Shown in pieces: positions 18,980 to 28,791 of a DNA stretch of 64,000 nucleotides (positions within the stretch are counted from its first letter, which is position 1; each line of letters opens with the position of its first letter). The notes under the pieces are model-generated. The model searched no databases and was not told the DNA's origin. It saw only the letters and a list, made by a program, of their open reading frames with translations. The stretch covers positions 3,348,001 to 3,412,000 of the forward strand of contig NZ_CP117449.1 in assembly GCF_030687835.1 (NCBI RefSeq), written 5' to 3'. This DNA is from Pseudomonas hefeiensis. Lineage in GTDB: Bacteria; Pseudomonadota; Gammaproteobacteria; Pseudomonadales; Pseudomonadaceae. The position numbers and the translations under genes were made by a program.

Positions 18980-21288
18980 GATTCCTCGCCGCCCGCCGGT
19001 GGGCCAACCTGCCATTGCGGGGCAAGGCATTGGTGGTCATTTCCCTGCCGCTGGTGGTTCTGTTGCTGTCGCTGGTGCTGATCTACATCACCGAACGCCA
19101 GACCGCCCGGGCCGAAGAAGACGTGCGCCGGGTGCTGCTGGTCCAGGGTGATATCCAGACGGTGCATACCCTGCTGGCCGAAGCTGCGGCCAGCGTGCGC
19201 GGTTATCTGCTGACCCGGCGCGAAGACTTTCTGCCTAGCTACGAACAAGCCACGCCGCTGATCAAGGCCGCGTTGCAGCGGTTGGACCACAACATCCGCG
19301 ACGCCAGGATGCGCGAGCGCCTCAAGACCATCACCCCACTGATCGCAGAAAAACTCGATGGGCTGAATGCCTTGCGCAACGGCAAGGCCGATGACACAGC
19401 AGCCATCACGACGATTCTGATCGAAAACAAACAAGTCCTGGACGTGCTGCGCGAACAGATCAACGCCATGCGTATACGTGAGGACGCCCTGCTCGCCGAT
19501 CGCAGCGCCGCCGCTTCGGCCACGCGCATGCGCTTGTTGTTCGCCACGCTGCTGGCGGCGCTGTGCGGGCTGCTTGGCGCCATCGTGGCGGTGCTGTTCC
19601 TGTCCAAGGGCATTGTCGCCCGCGTGCAACAGGTGCAGGGCAACGCTCAGCGCCTGGCCTTGGGTCAACCGTTGTTGCCGCAACCGCCGGAGCAGGACGA
19701 AATCGGCCAGTTGGGCACCCGTCTGGTAGAGGCCGGACAGTTGCTTGCCGAACGCGAGCGGGCTCTGCGCGATAACGAAGAACGCTTACGACTGATCATC
19801 GATGGGGTGAAGGACTACGGAATCTTCGCGCTGGACGCCCAAGGCCATGTCATTACCTGGAACGCCGGTGCCGAACGGATCAAGGGTTACAGCGAACAGG
19901 AAATCCTCGGGCGGCATTTTTCATTGTTCTATCTGGCCGAGGAATGCCCGGCGCACCCGGACATGGCGCTGCACGAAGCCGCCCGTGACGGTCACTACAT
20001 GGAAGAAGGCTGGCGCTGTCGCAAGGACGGCAGCCGCTTCTGGGCCAGTGTGGTCATCACTGCCCAGTACGACAGTACCGGCACCCTGCGCGGGTTTTCC
20101 AAGATCACCCGCGACATCACTGACCGCCGCGCCGCCGAGATCGCTTTGCGCACCGCCCGTGAAGAAGCCGAAAGCGCCAGCCGCGCCAAGAGCGAATTTC
20201 TTTCGCGCATGAGCCACGAACTGCGCACACCACTCAATGCCATACTCGGCTTCGCGCAACTGCTGGACATGGACTCCAGCGCCGGCCAGCGCCCACAGGT
20301 CAGTCACATCCTACGCGCCGGCCAACATCTGCTGGCATTGATCAACGAGGTGCTGGACATTGCCCGGATCGAGGCCGGTCGTCTGCCGCTGAACATTGAG
20401 CCGATTGCCTTGACGACGGTATTGCACGAAGCGCTGACGCTGGTTTCACCCATGGCGGCCGACGCCGGGATTCAGTTGGCCGAACTGGCGCCGCTACCCG
20501 ACAGCAGCGGTGTGCTGGCCGACCGTCAACGCCTGGTGCAGGTGCTGCTCAATCTGTTGTCCAACGCCATCAAGTACAACCGGCCCGGCGGTGAAGTGCG
20601 CATTGAAGTAACGGCCCAGGGGCCGCGAGTCAGCATTGCTGTCAGCGACACCGGGCATGGCATTGCCCCCGAGCAGCTTGACCGGTTGTTCAAGCCGTTC
20701 GAGCGCCTGGGTGCCGACCCACAGGTCGAGGGCACCGGCCTTGGGCTGTCCTTGAGCAAGAGCCTGCTGGAAATGATGCAAGGCAGCCTTCAGGTCCATA
20801 GCGAGCCGGGGCATGGTTGTCGTTTTACCCTGCAATTGCCCGGTGCCCGAGTGGAGCACGCCCGTTTGCCCCCCATCGTCGCGCTGAAGGTACAGCGTCC
20901 GTCAGTCGAATATCACGGCAAGATACTGTGCATCGAAGACAACCTGTCGAGCCTGGCGCTGATCGAGACCCTGATGCAGCGTCGTCCGGGTATTCAACTG
21001 CTGTCGAGCATGCAAGGCCAGTTGGGCCTGGACCTGGCTCGCCAGCACGCCCCGCAGTTGATCCTGCTGGACGTGACCCTGCCGGACCTGACAGGCCTGG
21101 AGGTGCTGCGCCGCTTGCGGCAATCGGCGGCCACGGCGGACACACCGGTACTGATGATCACCGCCGATGCCAGCGACCTGACCCACCGTGCCCTGCACGA
21201 CGCCGGGGCCACAGCGATCCTGACCAAACCCATTCATATCCAGGCCTTTCTGGGCCACCTTGAACGTTATTTACCGGAGCCCGCATGA
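18970..21288 (+). CDS. CHASE3-PAS hybrid sensor histidine kinase with receiver
   Basis: 772-residue membrane kinase. Transmembrane segment about 16-38 ([21 protein letters not shown]), periplasmic CHASE3 domain about 45-180 (the [20 protein letters not shown] motif is diagnostic), second transmembrane about 183-208, HAMP about 210-260, PAS about 270-385 ([46 protein letters not shown]). Then HisKA with His416 ([20 protein letters not shown]), HATPase ([21 protein letters not shown]) and a C-terminal receiver with Asp701 ([13 protein letters not shown]). ATG 18976 also overlaps the previous stop and is an equally good start. The final stop overlaps the next receiver gene. Confidence 0.92.
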   Translation: MAMRFLAARRWANLPLRGKALVVISLPLVVLLLSLVLIYITERQTARAEEDVRRVLLVQGDIQTVHTLLAEAAASVRGYLLTRREDFLPSYEQATPLIKAALQRLDHNIRDARMRERLKTITPLIAEKLDGLNALRNGKADDTAAITTILIENKQVLDVLREQINAMRIREDALLADRSAAASATRMRLLFATLLAALCGLLGAIVAVLFLSKGIVARVQQVQGNAQRLALGQPLLPQPPEQDEIGQLGTRLVEAGQLLAERERALRDNEERLRLIIDGVKDYGIFALDAQGHVITWNAGAERIKGYSEQEILGRHFSLFYLAEECPAHPDMALHEAARDGHYMEEGWRCRKDGSRFWASVVITAQYDSTGTLRGFSKITRDITDRRAAEIALRTAREEAESASRAKSEFLSRMSHELRTPLNAILGFAQLLDMDSSAGQRPQVSHILRAGQHLLALINEVLDIARIEAGRLPLNIEPIALTTVLHEALTLVSPMAADAGIQLAELAPLPDSSGVLADRQRLVQVLLNLLSNAIKYNRPGGEVRIEVTAQGPRVSIAVSDTGHGIAPEQLDRLFKPFERLGADPQVEGTGLGLSLSKSLLEMMQGSLQVHSEPGHGCRFTLQLPGARVEHARLPPIVALKVQRPSVEYHGKILCIEDNLSSLALIETLMQRRPGIQLLSSMQGQLGLDLARQHAPQLILLDVTLPDLTGLEVLRRLRQSAATADTPVLMITADASDLTHRALHDAGATAILTKPIHIQAFLGHLERYLPEPA

Positions 21289-21758
21289 ATCGCGATTTGC
21301 GCATCCTGATCGTTGATGATCAGCGCCCCAACCTGGACCTGATGGAGCAGTTGCTGGCTCGCGAAGGGCTGCACAACGTACTGAGCAGCACCGAGCCTTT
21401 GCGCACCCTCGACCTGTTCAACAGTTTTGAGCCTGACCTGGTGATCCTGGACCTGCACATGCCAGCATTCGACGGTTTCGCCGTGCTGGAGCAACTCAAC
21501 CGGCGCATCCCGGCAAACGACTACCTGCCGATTCTGGTGCTGACCGCTGACGCCACCCGCGACACCCGCCTGCGCGCCCTGGCTCTGGGCGCCCGGGACT
21601 TCATCAGCAAACCCCTGGATGCGCTGGAAACCATGCTGCGCATCTGGAACCTGCTGGAAACACGGGCGCTCTATAAGGCGTTGCGCGAGCTGGTTCCATC
21701 ACGACAGATCGAACTGTTGCGTCAGCACCGGCCAGCCGCCGGCGCGGTTTGGTCCTAG
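21285..21758 (+). CDS. receiver-domain response regulator
   Basis: 157 residues: a single receiver with acidic pair VDDQ at residues 10-13, phospho-acceptor Asp56 (DLVILDLHMPAFDGF) and lysine in DFISKPLDALE. The tail (residues 120-157: RIWNLLETRALYKALRELVPSRQIELLRQHRPAAGAVWS) resembles the linker that normally leads into an HD-GYP or similar output domain, but the protein ends there. Starts at an ATGA overlap with the hybrid kinase. Probably a phosphorelay intermediate or protein-protein effector. Confidence 0.9.
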   Translation: MNRDLRILIVDDQRPNLDLMEQLLAREGLHNVLSSTEPLRTLDLFNSFEPDLVILDLHMPAFDGFAVLEQLNRRIPANDYLPILVLTADATRDTRLRALALGARDFISKPLDALETMLRIWNLLETRALYKALRELVPSRQIELLRQHRPAAGAVWS

Positions 21759-21785
21759 TGCGCCGGGCCGCAATAGGCTCGGGTT

Positions 21786-22616
21786 CTATTCGATGCGGTA
21801 GTGAAAAGTATTGCGCACCGCCGGCACCGTTACGGCCTGACCGTCGACGATCCGCGGCTGATAACGGAAGGTCTTGGCTGCGGTCAGCGAGGGGCGGATA
21901 AACAACGGGTGGCAGCCGTCCAGCACCTTGGGGTTATCGATGCGCCCGTCCGGCTTGACGCTGTACTCCACCGTGCAGTCGCCTTGCAGCCCTTTGTCCA
22001 AAGCCCGTTGCGGATAATCCGGGGCCTCTTTACTCAGGGGTTGATAGTGGCGGCTGTCGGCGGCGGCCAGGCGCGCCTGTTCGGCTTGGCGTTGCCGGGC
22101 GAGCGCCTGGGCCTGTTGAGCCGCCTGGCGCTGTTGTTCGGCGGCCTGCTGCTCGGCTTCATGCTGGCGTCGCTGGTTCTCCTGGCGCTCGCGCTGTTGG
22201 GCCTGCTGCTGGGCCTGTTGCTCGCGTTTTTGCTCCTCGACACGTTTGCGCGCCAGGGCTGCCTGCTCCAGTTTCTGGGCCTGGAGCCTTGGCTCAACCA
22301 CCGGTTTACTCGGTGGGGGGCGTGGCGCTTCCACCGGAGCCGGCGCGGCTTCGACCGGTTGTGGTGCGACCTCTGCCACGGGAGCCGGCGCAGGCGCCTC
22401 GGGCACCGGCACCGGTGACAACATCACCAGTTGCGTGCGCAGCACCCGAGGCGCCTCGACGGCCGGTTTTTCCGCAGTCCAGCCCAGTACCAGCAATGCA
22501 GCCACAGCCGCGTGCAAGGCCACGGCGAGCCCCGCCGCCAGGCTGTTCCTCCAAAAACCACGGCCGGACAACGTGGGTAAACCCAAGGATGGACTGTGCA
22601 TGATCATCGCCGTCAT
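21786..22616 (-). CDS. tonB: energy transducer TonB
   Basis: 276-residue inner-membrane-anchored periplasmic protein that couples the proton-motive force to an outer-membrane receptor. N-terminal anchor about residues 22-44 (FWRNSLAAGLAVALHAAVAALLVLGW), a proline-rich span (VPEAPAPAPVAEVAPQ..) about 70-110, a long Q/R/E-rich coiled coil about 115-185, and the TonB C-terminal domain (YPQRALDKGLQGDCTVEYSVKPDGRIDNPKVLDG, ending FHYRIE). Start overlaps the ExbD stop (ATGA). Last gene of the phytase operon, so it likely serves the phytase-linked receptor at 25864-28386. Confidence 0.93.
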   Translation of the reverse strand: MTAMIMHSPSLGLPTLSGRGFWRNSLAAGLAVALHAAVAALLVLGWTAEKPAVEAPRVLRTQLVMLSPVPVPEAPAPAPVAEVAPQPVEAAPAPVEAPRPPPSKPVVEPRLQAQKLEQAALARKRVEEQKREQQAQQQAQQRERQENQRRQHEAEQQAAEQQRQAAQQAQALARQRQAEQARLAAADSRHYQPLSKEAPDYPQRALDKGLQGDCTVEYSVKPDGRIDNPKVLDGCHPLFIRPSLTAAKTFRYQPRIVDGQAVTVPAVRNTFHYRIE

Positions 22617-23059
22617 CGGGGTGCCTCGGTCACCAGCCCAAGGTTGCTCACCCCACCCTGCTGCAAGGCGGCCATGGCGGCCACGACACGACCGTAGTCG
22701 GCGTGGTCGTCGGCCCGGATATACACCTGGGTGTCGCTGCGCTCGGCGACAACCTGGGCCACCTTGGCGCGCATCTGATCCAGGTCCACGGCGCTGTCGG
22801 TCTGGCTTTGGGTGTCCAGTTCCGCGCCCAGATTCCAGTAGTAACCGCCCTCTGCCTTAACAGACAGGGTCAGAATCTGTTGGCGGCTATCGTTGGCCAA
22901 TGCCTGGCTGGCGACCTTGGGCAGCTCGATTTTCACGCCTTGGGTCAGCATCGGTGCAGTGACCATGAAGATCACCAGCAGCACCAGCATCACGTCGATG
23001 TAAGGCACCACGTTCATTTCGGCCTTGGGCCCGTGCTTGCGTTGCGGCTTGACTAGCAT
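22613..23059 (-). CDS. exbD: ExbD/TolR-family biopolymer transport protein
   Basis: 148 residues, one transmembrane helix (about 17-38: MNVVPYIDVMLVLLVIFMVTAPML) with the conserved proton-channel aspartate in YIDVML, then a periplasmic domain ending in VVAAMAALQQGGVSNLGLVTEAPR. Forms the motor with the ExbB-like protein encoded 13 bp upstream and is followed by overlapping tonB. The N-terminal KAEMNVVPYIDVMLVLL is equally close to TolR, but the tonB neighbour argues for an ExbD role. Confidence 0.93.
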   Translation of the reverse strand: MLVKPQRKHGPKAEMNVVPYIDVMLVLLVIFMVTAPMLTQGVKIELPKVASQALANDSRQQILTLSVKAEGGYYWNLGAELDTQSQTDSAVDLDQMRAKVAQVVAERSDTQVYIRADDHADYGRVVAAMAALQQGGVSNLGLVTEAPR

Positions 23060-23072
23060 CTGCCCTCTCCTC

Positions 23073-23780
23073 TCAAGCGGCCGCGGCCAGGTTCACCGGG
23101 GCGCCGTGCAGCTTGCGGTGCAGGCGTGCCTGCAACTCGTTACCGAACGCGTAGTAACGCGTCAGCAGGGTCTGACCGCGGGCGGAAAACCGGTTGTAGG
23201 CGATCACAGCAGGAATCGCCGCGAACAAACCAATGGCGGTGGCGATCAACGCCTCAGCGATGCCCGGCGCTACGGTGGAGAGGCTGGCCTGTTGCACCTG
23301 GGACAAACCCAGGAAGGCGTTCATGATCCCCCAGACCGTGCCGAACAAACCGATGTAAGGGCTGACCGAACCGACGGTCGCAAGAAACTGTAAGCCTTTC
23401 TCCAACTGCACCTCCTGTTCGCTGATTGCCACTTGCAGCGAACGCTCCACCCCCTCAAGCACCACCTGCGGGCTGCCGGAAGGCACGTTGAGCTGGGTGA
23501 AAGCCTGGAAGCCGGCGTGAAAGATCGGCTCCACGCCGCCGTCTTCTTCGCGCACCTGGGCAGTCTCGCGCAACAGCGCCGGCAAATCGCTGGTGCTGCG
23601 AAAACGCTGCATGAAGCCCTTGAACTGACGCTCGTTGCGTTGCAGCACGGCGCTGCGCTGGATGATCAGGTACCAGCTCAACAGCGAGGCCAGCAGCAGC
23701 GTGAGCATGACGGCCTTGACCAAAAGGCTGGCGTCGCTGATCAGGCCCCAGATTGTCATGTGTTCCAGAGTGGCTTGCAT
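23073..23780 (-). CDS. exbB: MotA/TolQ/ExbB proton channel family protein
   Basis: 235 residues, three transmembrane segments: about 12-40 (LISDASLLVKAVMLTLLLASLLSWYLI), about 130-155 and about 165-195 (the SPYIGLFGTVWGIMNAF and APGIAEALIATAIGLFAAIPAVIAYN signatures). Sequence details (TIWGLISDASLLVKAVML) are closer to TolQ than classical ExbB. Start ATG 23780 is set by aggag 8 nt upstream; the longer open frame has no membrane logic. Together with exbD and tonB it makes a dedicated energising complex, 64 bp behind the phytase gene. Confidence 0.92.
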   Translation of the reverse strand: MQATLEHMTIWGLISDASLLVKAVMLTLLLASLLSWYLIIQRSAVLQRNERQFKGFMQRFRSTSDLPALLRETAQVREEDGGVEPIFHAGFQAFTQLNVPSGSPQVVLEGVERSLQVAISEQEVQLEKGLQFLATVGSVSPYIGLFGTVWGIMNAFLGLSQVQQASLSTVAPGIAEALIATAIGLFAAIPAVIAYNRFSARGQTLLTRYYAFGNELQARLHRKLHGAPVNLAAAA

Positions 23781-23844
23781 GGGTAGAACTCCTGTCTGGC
23801 TGCTATTCGATGAAATGTTCATGACCGGTTGATGACAGTGCCGC

Positions 23845-25782
23845 TCAAGGCAGACGCAAGGCTTTGGCCACTTCGCTCCAAGGCACGAACTTGAAATTCT
23901 GGGTCTGCTCGGGCATCCGTTTGCGGCCGTCCTGGACCACCAGCATGCCGACGCTCCAAGGCCCGCCAAGGTTGGCCGAAGTGACTTCCAGACCATCGGT
24001 TTCCGAGGCTCCGTCGATGCCGGCAGTGCCGTTCAAACCGACGCGGAACGCGCCGCGCACGGCATAAGGCGGCTCGCCATCAAGTACCAGGTAGCTGTCG
24101 TTGCCCTGGCTTGAGATCACCAGGTAATCGTTACCGGCGCCTTGGTACAGGGCGATACCCTCAACGTCGGCATGCAACTGCGGGCCGACCTTGATCACGC
24201 TGTTCAACGTCGCCGGCCGGTCGGCCCGGGCATCCACCGCCCAGACACCGACGTCTTCTTCACCGAGAAACAGCCGCTGGCGCTGGTCATCGGCGACGCA
24301 ACCTTCAGGCTGGCTGTCGACGCTGAACTGGCGCACCAGTTCCCCCTTCACTACACCGTCCGGGGCGCTGAGGCGGTATTGCAAATAGCGCCCGTCCTTG
24401 CCATTGGCAAAGGCATACAGTTCGCCCTCAACGGGCTGGAACAGGCAGATGCCGTAGATTTCATTGAGTGGCGTGGGGATCTCGCCGGCCTCGCGCAGCT
24501 CGCCGCTGACCCGGTCGATGCGAAACAGGCTGAGGCTGTTGTGATCGCGGTTGCTGGCGACTGCGAGATCGACGGTTTGCGTGCCCAGCTTGAAGTTGGT
24601 GCGCACATCAACGTTGTTGAGGCGGCCCACCGGCAGCTCCTGCAACAGCTTGCCTTGCAGGTCATAAGCCAGCAGCCCCTCCTTCTTGTTGGTGCCCAGC
24701 ACCCGGCTCAAGGCAGGCGTCGTGGGATGCACCCAGATCGCCGGATCATCCGCCGCGTCGCCCTGACGCGCCACCGGCTCGCTCTGGCCAATGGCAGCCA
24801 CAGTGGGCAGCACTGGCGGCAGCGACACAGACGCGGGCTGCCAATTGATTTGGCCCTGGTATAAACGCCCGTTGTCATCGTCGCGCAGCAGCAGCTCAAG
24901 ACCGGTTTGCGTCGAACGTATCGCCAGGCTCTCCGGCTCGTTCAGGCCTGGCAGCGCCAAACTGGCTTTTGCAGCCCACCCCTTGCTGTCTTGCTGATAC
25001 AGATGCAACTGCCCCGCTTGCGGGTCCAGGCCCAGCAATCCTCCTGGTAACGCAGCCATGTCACCAGCGGCCTGCTGGATGTCACCGAACGGTGTGCGCA
25101 TTGCCACGGGTACACGCACGGCATCGGCCTCGGAGGATGCCGGATAGGCCCACCAGCCGACTTTTTCCTCGTTGACGAACAGTTGATTGGCGCTGTCCTG
25201 CACCTGACAGGTCTGGGCATCGGGCGGCAGTGGCAGGCCGCGTACGCGCTGCGCGCGCTCGTTCAGGTGCTCGCCATTGCCTACCAGCCACTGCTCGCCC
25301 TTGCCCTCTTCACCCACCAGAAACACAAACAGGTTGCTCGCTTCGTCGCGGTACAGGCACAGCCCGTTCACCGGAAAATCTCGCGCTGGCAGGTACAGCG
25401 GTTTTCCCCACTGGCGTTTCTCCGGATCGAGGCTGACCAACAGTGCTTGCTGGCGAGTGCTGTCGAGGCTGGCGACCAGTGCCTTCGCCCCGAGGGCCCG
25501 GCTATCGAGACCTTCGAAGGCGCCCTCCAGGCGTGACAGTTCACGGCCTTGGGCATCGAGCAGCAACAAGCCTTCACGGGCGCTGGCCAGTCGTTCGGTC
25601 GTTGATTGGCCGGGCACAAATCCCAGGGCATTGATCGAGACTTCCTGTGTATGAGGCCAGGGTTGCAGCTTCAGGGTTGGGGAAGCCGCCAGGGCTGGAA
25701 CGGTTGCCAGGCTGATGAGCATCGCCAGCAGGCACTGCTTGGGTACAAACAAAGCGCTATTCAACGGAAAAATCCTTGTCAT
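23845..25782 (-). CDS. two-domain beta-propeller phytase
   Basis: Exported enzyme that would release phosphate from myo-inositol hexakisphosphate, calcium-dependent in this family. 645 residues: signal peptide (hydrophobic about 15-32, CLLAMLISLATVPALAA), an N-terminal propeller-like domain of about 300 residues lacking the catalytic motif, and a C-terminal catalytic BPP domain from about 330. The latter shows DDPAIWVHPTTPALS, NNVDVRTNF, AVASNRD, NEIYGICLF and QPEGCVADDQRQRLFLGEEDVG, the Ca2+-binding and phosphate-handling blocks of beta-propeller phytases. Sits between a TonB receptor gene (81 bp) and exbB (64 bp), under a PhoB-box-like promoter. The ribosome-binding site is weak. Confidence 0.88.
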   Translation of the reverse strand: MTRIFPLNSALFVPKQCLLAMLISLATVPALAASPTLKLQPWPHTQEVSINALGFVPGQSTTERLASAREGLLLLDAQGRELSRLEGAFEGLDSRALGAKALVASLDSTRQQALLVSLDPEKRQWGKPLYLPARDFPVNGLCLYRDEASNLFVFLVGEEGKGEQWLVGNGEHLNERAQRVRGLPLPPDAQTCQVQDSANQLFVNEEKVGWWAYPASSEADAVRVPVAMRTPFGDIQQAAGDMAALPGGLLGLDPQAGQLHLYQQDSKGWAAKASLALPGLNEPESLAIRSTQTGLELLLRDDDNGRLYQGQINWQPASVSLPPVLPTVAAIGQSEPVARQGDAADDPAIWVHPTTPALSRVLGTNKKEGLLAYDLQGKLLQELPVGRLNNVDVRTNFKLGTQTVDLAVASNRDHNSLSLFRIDRVSGELREAGEIPTPLNEIYGICLFQPVEGELYAFANGKDGRYLQYRLSAPDGVVKGELVRQFSVDSQPEGCVADDQRQRLFLGEEDVGVWAVDARADRPATLNSVIKVGPQLHADVEGIALYQGAGNDYLVISSQGNDSYLVLDGEPPYAVRGAFRVGLNGTAGIDGASETDGLEVTSANLGGPWSVGMLVVQDGRKRMPEQTQNFKFVPWSEVAKALRLP

Positions 25783-25863
25783 TGAGCCAGGTTCAAACGG
25801 GTCTGTTGTCCACGTGTGCGGCGAAGGATTTAATCCCTCGCCCTAACGGATCGGCGGCGCGAT

Positions 25864-28386
25864 CTAGAAATGGGTAAACGTCAACCCCAGCTTGTAAGTC
25901 GGGCCGTATTCTTCGTACTGACTGTTAAAGGAGCGGTGGCCGGTGTAGACGAAATACGACTCGTCGGTGAGGTTCTGGGCTTCCAGGCTCACTTGCAGGT
26001 TTTTGGTCAGGGAGTAACGGGCGCTGAAGTCGACAAAGGTTTGGGCGTCGACATGCAAGTCATGGTCGCGGTCGCTGATGGACGCCAGTTCATACAGGTA
26101 GGCCGACTTGTAGTTGGCCGACAGACGCAGGCTCAGCTTGTCGTTCTCCCAGCCCAGCATCAGGTTGCCCACGGTGTCCGACTGGTTTGGCAGGTCGATG
26201 CTGCGTTTGCGCTGTGTTCCACTGGCCTGATCGAACCCCTCGATCTCGGCGTCCGAACGGCTGAAGGTGGTGTTGGCCCCTAGCAGCAAGCCATTCCAGG
26301 GGGCTGGCAGCCAGTCGAATTTTTGTGAGTAGGCCAGTTCCAGGCCATAAAGCTTGGCGCTGTCACCATTGGCGAAGCTATGGGCTTCGGAGAAGTCGGC
26401 CCAGGCGCCCGTGCCCGCCAGGTCGGTGTTGTAGACGAAGTTCTTGATGTCCTTGTAGAACACGAAAGCCGAAACAGTGCCGGCCCGGCCCATGAAATGT
26501 TCAATGCCCAGGTCCAGGTTGCTCGACTCCAGGGGTTTGAGGTCCGGGTTGCCGAAGGTCGCCTCGTCATCGTCAATCACAAAACCCGGGGCCAGTTGCC
26601 CGAAGGTCGGGCGCACCACGGATTTGGTCCAGGCCGCACGCACCTGGGTGTTCTTGTCCAACTGATAGCGCGCGTGCAGGCCCGGCAGCCAGTGGTGATA
26701 TTTGCGCCGGGTTTGGGTGTCGGTGAACACCCCGTCGGTAACGCCGCTGCCTTTGGCTTCGAACTCCGTGCCCTCATAACGCATGCCGGCGATCAAGCGC
26801 CAATCGTCGATGTCCACGGTGTTCATCAGGTAAGCGGCGTTGATGTCTTCGCTCATCTGGAAGTCATTGACCCGCGACTCCTCCTCATCAAAGAAGGCGT
26901 CGCGGTCCAGACCACCCAACAATTGTTCAATGGCACCGGCGCTGATGCCTGGACCGTACTGGCCGAGGCTGTAATCGACGTTGCCCTTCTGGAATTGTCC
27001 GAGGTTCAACTGGTCGTCGGTGAACCCCAGGTCGTCGAAATCTTCATAGACCCAGGCATCGAGGTCATTGTCCTTGTCGCGGCGGCTGACTTTGCCACCG
27101 AATTTGACCTGGGAGGCATAGCCACTGACGTCATAGTCTCTGGCAAGGTCCAGGCGCAGGTTTTTCTCGGTGTCGGTGGTGTTCTGCTGTTCCCAGTCCA
27201 CCTTGTCCAGGCTGAAGTTGGCAGGATCGTAGAACCCCGAACCAATGATCGGTCGCGGCTTGTCGTTGCCGTAGAAGCCCCCCTCAAAACCGTCGATGCC
27301 TTCGAATGTGGCACCGGCGATGTGGCCGGGGCTGTCTTCGCTGGACTTGCTGTAGCCGCCCTGGCCGCTGAGGGTCCAGAGACCGAACATGCGCTCCCCG
27401 CCCAGTACGTAGGATTGGATCTCCTGGGTTTCTTCGCGCTGCTTGATCTTGCGCTCGCCTTCTGCGGCGCCCAGCTCGCCGGCCGCTTGTGGATCCTCGA
27501 AAGCCAGGCTGGCGGCATTGCGGGTTTCGCTGTCTTTGTAACGACTGTAAAGCGTGCGCAGGTAGTAGCTGCTCAAGTCATCCGGCTTGTAGTCGAAGTT
27601 CAGCCCGCCGCCAGCGCGCTCCCGACGAATGTCATAGTCGCGTTGTTCGAACTCTTCGAGCCGCGAGCCTTGCTCGAAATCCCAAGCGCCGCCGGTTTCA
27701 ACGTTGTCCGAGCCAAAGTCGCGCTTCTGCCAGCTCAACGCCGCTGCAACGCCGAAGTTATCGATGCCGTCGCCCAGGCTGAAACGGTCGCTGACGGCGC
27801 CAGAAAATTTCGGACTCGTCTGGCCGGTGTTCTTGTCGTAGCTGGCTTCGCTGCTGCCGGTGTAGAACAAGCCCTTATGGTCGAAAGCCGAGAGGCTTTT
27901 CACATCGACCGTGCCGCCCAGAGAGTTGGCGTCCATGTCCGGCGTCAGGGTCTTGATCACCGACAGCGACTGCACCAGCTCCGAGGGCAGCACGTCCAGG
28001 GCAACGGCCCGGCGCTCGCTTTCTGGTGCCGGCACCAGCGTGCCGTTGATGGTCACGCTGTTGAGGTCAGGCCCCAGGCCCCGCACGCTGACAAAGCGAC
28101 CTTCGCCCTGGTCACGCTCGACGCTGATGCCCGGCAAGCGCTGCACCGCTTCGGCGACGTTTTCATCCGGCAACTGAGCCACGCCATCGGCATGCACCAC
28201 GCTCTTGATGCTGTCGGCGCTGCGCTGCTCTTTCAGCGCCTGATCGATGCTGGCCGCCTGGCCGACCACTTCGACATGTTCAGTGTTCGTCTGCTCGGCA
28301 GCGCTCAACCGTTCACTGGCAATGGCCATCGCCAACGCGGTGAACGTAAAACCGACGAGCCCGGCAGTGCTTGTGCGGTGATGCAT
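25864..28386 (-). CDS. TonB-dependent receptor, phytase-linked
   Basis: 840-residue outer-membrane receptor of the CirA/IroN-like TonB class. Signal peptide (GLVGFTFTALAMAIASERLSAA), plug about 40-170 (SADSIKSVVHADGVAQLPDENVAEAVQRLPGISVERDQGEGRFVSVRGL is the hallmark 'LPD-N-AEAL-R-PG' opening) and a long barrel ending YKLGLTFTHF with terminal Phe. Start ATG 28386 is chosen because ggggag lies 7 nt upstream and it begins the signal peptide; 38 extra upstream codons overlap regulatory DNA. No FecR-type signalling domain. First gene of the operon receptor-phytase-exbB-exbD-tonB, so it probably imports a phytate-derived inositol phosphate or its metal complex (inference). Confidence 0.92.
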   Translation of the reverse strand: MHHRTSTAGLVGFTFTALAMAIASERLSAAEQTNTEHVEVVGQAASIDQALKEQRSADSIKSVVHADGVAQLPDENVAEAVQRLPGISVERDQGEGRFVSVRGLGPDLNSVTINGTLVPAPESERRAVALDVLPSELVQSLSVIKTLTPDMDANSLGGTVDVKSLSAFDHKGLFYTGSSEASYDKNTGQTSPKFSGAVSDRFSLGDGIDNFGVAAALSWQKRDFGSDNVETGGAWDFEQGSRLEEFEQRDYDIRRERAGGGLNFDYKPDDLSSYYLRTLYSRYKDSETRNAASLAFEDPQAAGELGAAEGERKIKQREETQEIQSYVLGGERMFGLWTLSGQGGYSKSSEDSPGHIAGATFEGIDGFEGGFYGNDKPRPIIGSGFYDPANFSLDKVDWEQQNTTDTEKNLRLDLARDYDVSGYASQVKFGGKVSRRDKDNDLDAWVYEDFDDLGFTDDQLNLGQFQKGNVDYSLGQYGPGISAGAIEQLLGGLDRDAFFDEEESRVNDFQMSEDINAAYLMNTVDIDDWRLIAGMRYEGTEFEAKGSGVTDGVFTDTQTRRKYHHWLPGLHARYQLDKNTQVRAAWTKSVVRPTFGQLAPGFVIDDDEATFGNPDLKPLESSNLDLGIEHFMGRAGTVSAFVFYKDIKNFVYNTDLAGTGAWADFSEAHSFANGDSAKLYGLELAYSQKFDWLPAPWNGLLLGANTTFSRSDAEIEGFDQASGTQRKRSIDLPNQSDTVGNLMLGWENDKLSLRLSANYKSAYLYELASISDRDHDLHVDAQTFVDFSARYSLTKNLQVSLEAQNLTDESYFVYTGHRSFNSQYEEYGPTYKLGLTFTHF

Positions 28387-28461
28387 GGTGGTCTCCCCCA
28401 GGAATCCGAAAATCCGCCAGGCAACGGCCCGGCAACTGGGAGGGCACGCTAGGGGTGGGTG

Positions 28462-28479
28462 GTGACGGTTCTGTGACAG
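28462..28479 (-). promoter_or_regulatory. PhoB box in front of the receptor-phytase operon
   Basis: On the minus strand the 18 bases read CTGTCAC-AGAA-CCGTCAC, two 7-mers of the CTGTCAT type separated by 4 bases, exactly the Pho-box layout. It ends 75 bp before the receptor ATG, leaving room for a -10 element (cctagcgt about 10 bp further). Supports phosphate-starvation control. Confidence 0.72.
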
Positions 28480-28611
28480 CGGTTGCCCGCAGGGGCTCAA
28501 ACGCGCTGATTTGATGGGGTTGGCGAACCGGAATGAGCTGAAATGACCTTTCTCCGAGCCGCACAGGCCTTCAGCAGCCGATCACTTTAGCTAAACGTCG
28601 CACCACACCGC

Positions 28612-28698
28612 TGTGGGAGCAAAGCTTGCTCGCGATGCAGGCGCCTCGCCCCCTGAAAAACCGCGTCGTCTTCGTCGCGAGCAGGCTTTGCTCCCACA
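28612..28698. repeat. REP inverted pair between two Pho boxes
   Basis: Arms 28612-28635 and 28675-28698 are complementary with one mismatch, REP family 'gtgggagc'. Lies in the 474-bp divergent region 28387-28860, separating the two oppositely facing Pho-box promoters. Nothing else recognisable is in that region. Confidence 0.85.
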
Positions 28699-28791
28699 AA
28701 ATCCCCTCGCCACAATGAGATAAGGGCAATCTCATGAATAAAAAACCGGACAACCAATGAGCTGATTCGACCTCCCCCACCCATTCACCCA

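Noticed and set aside
26380..28452. 690-codon open frame on the plus strand
   Set aside because: Antisense to the phytase-linked receptor; no start signal or domain.
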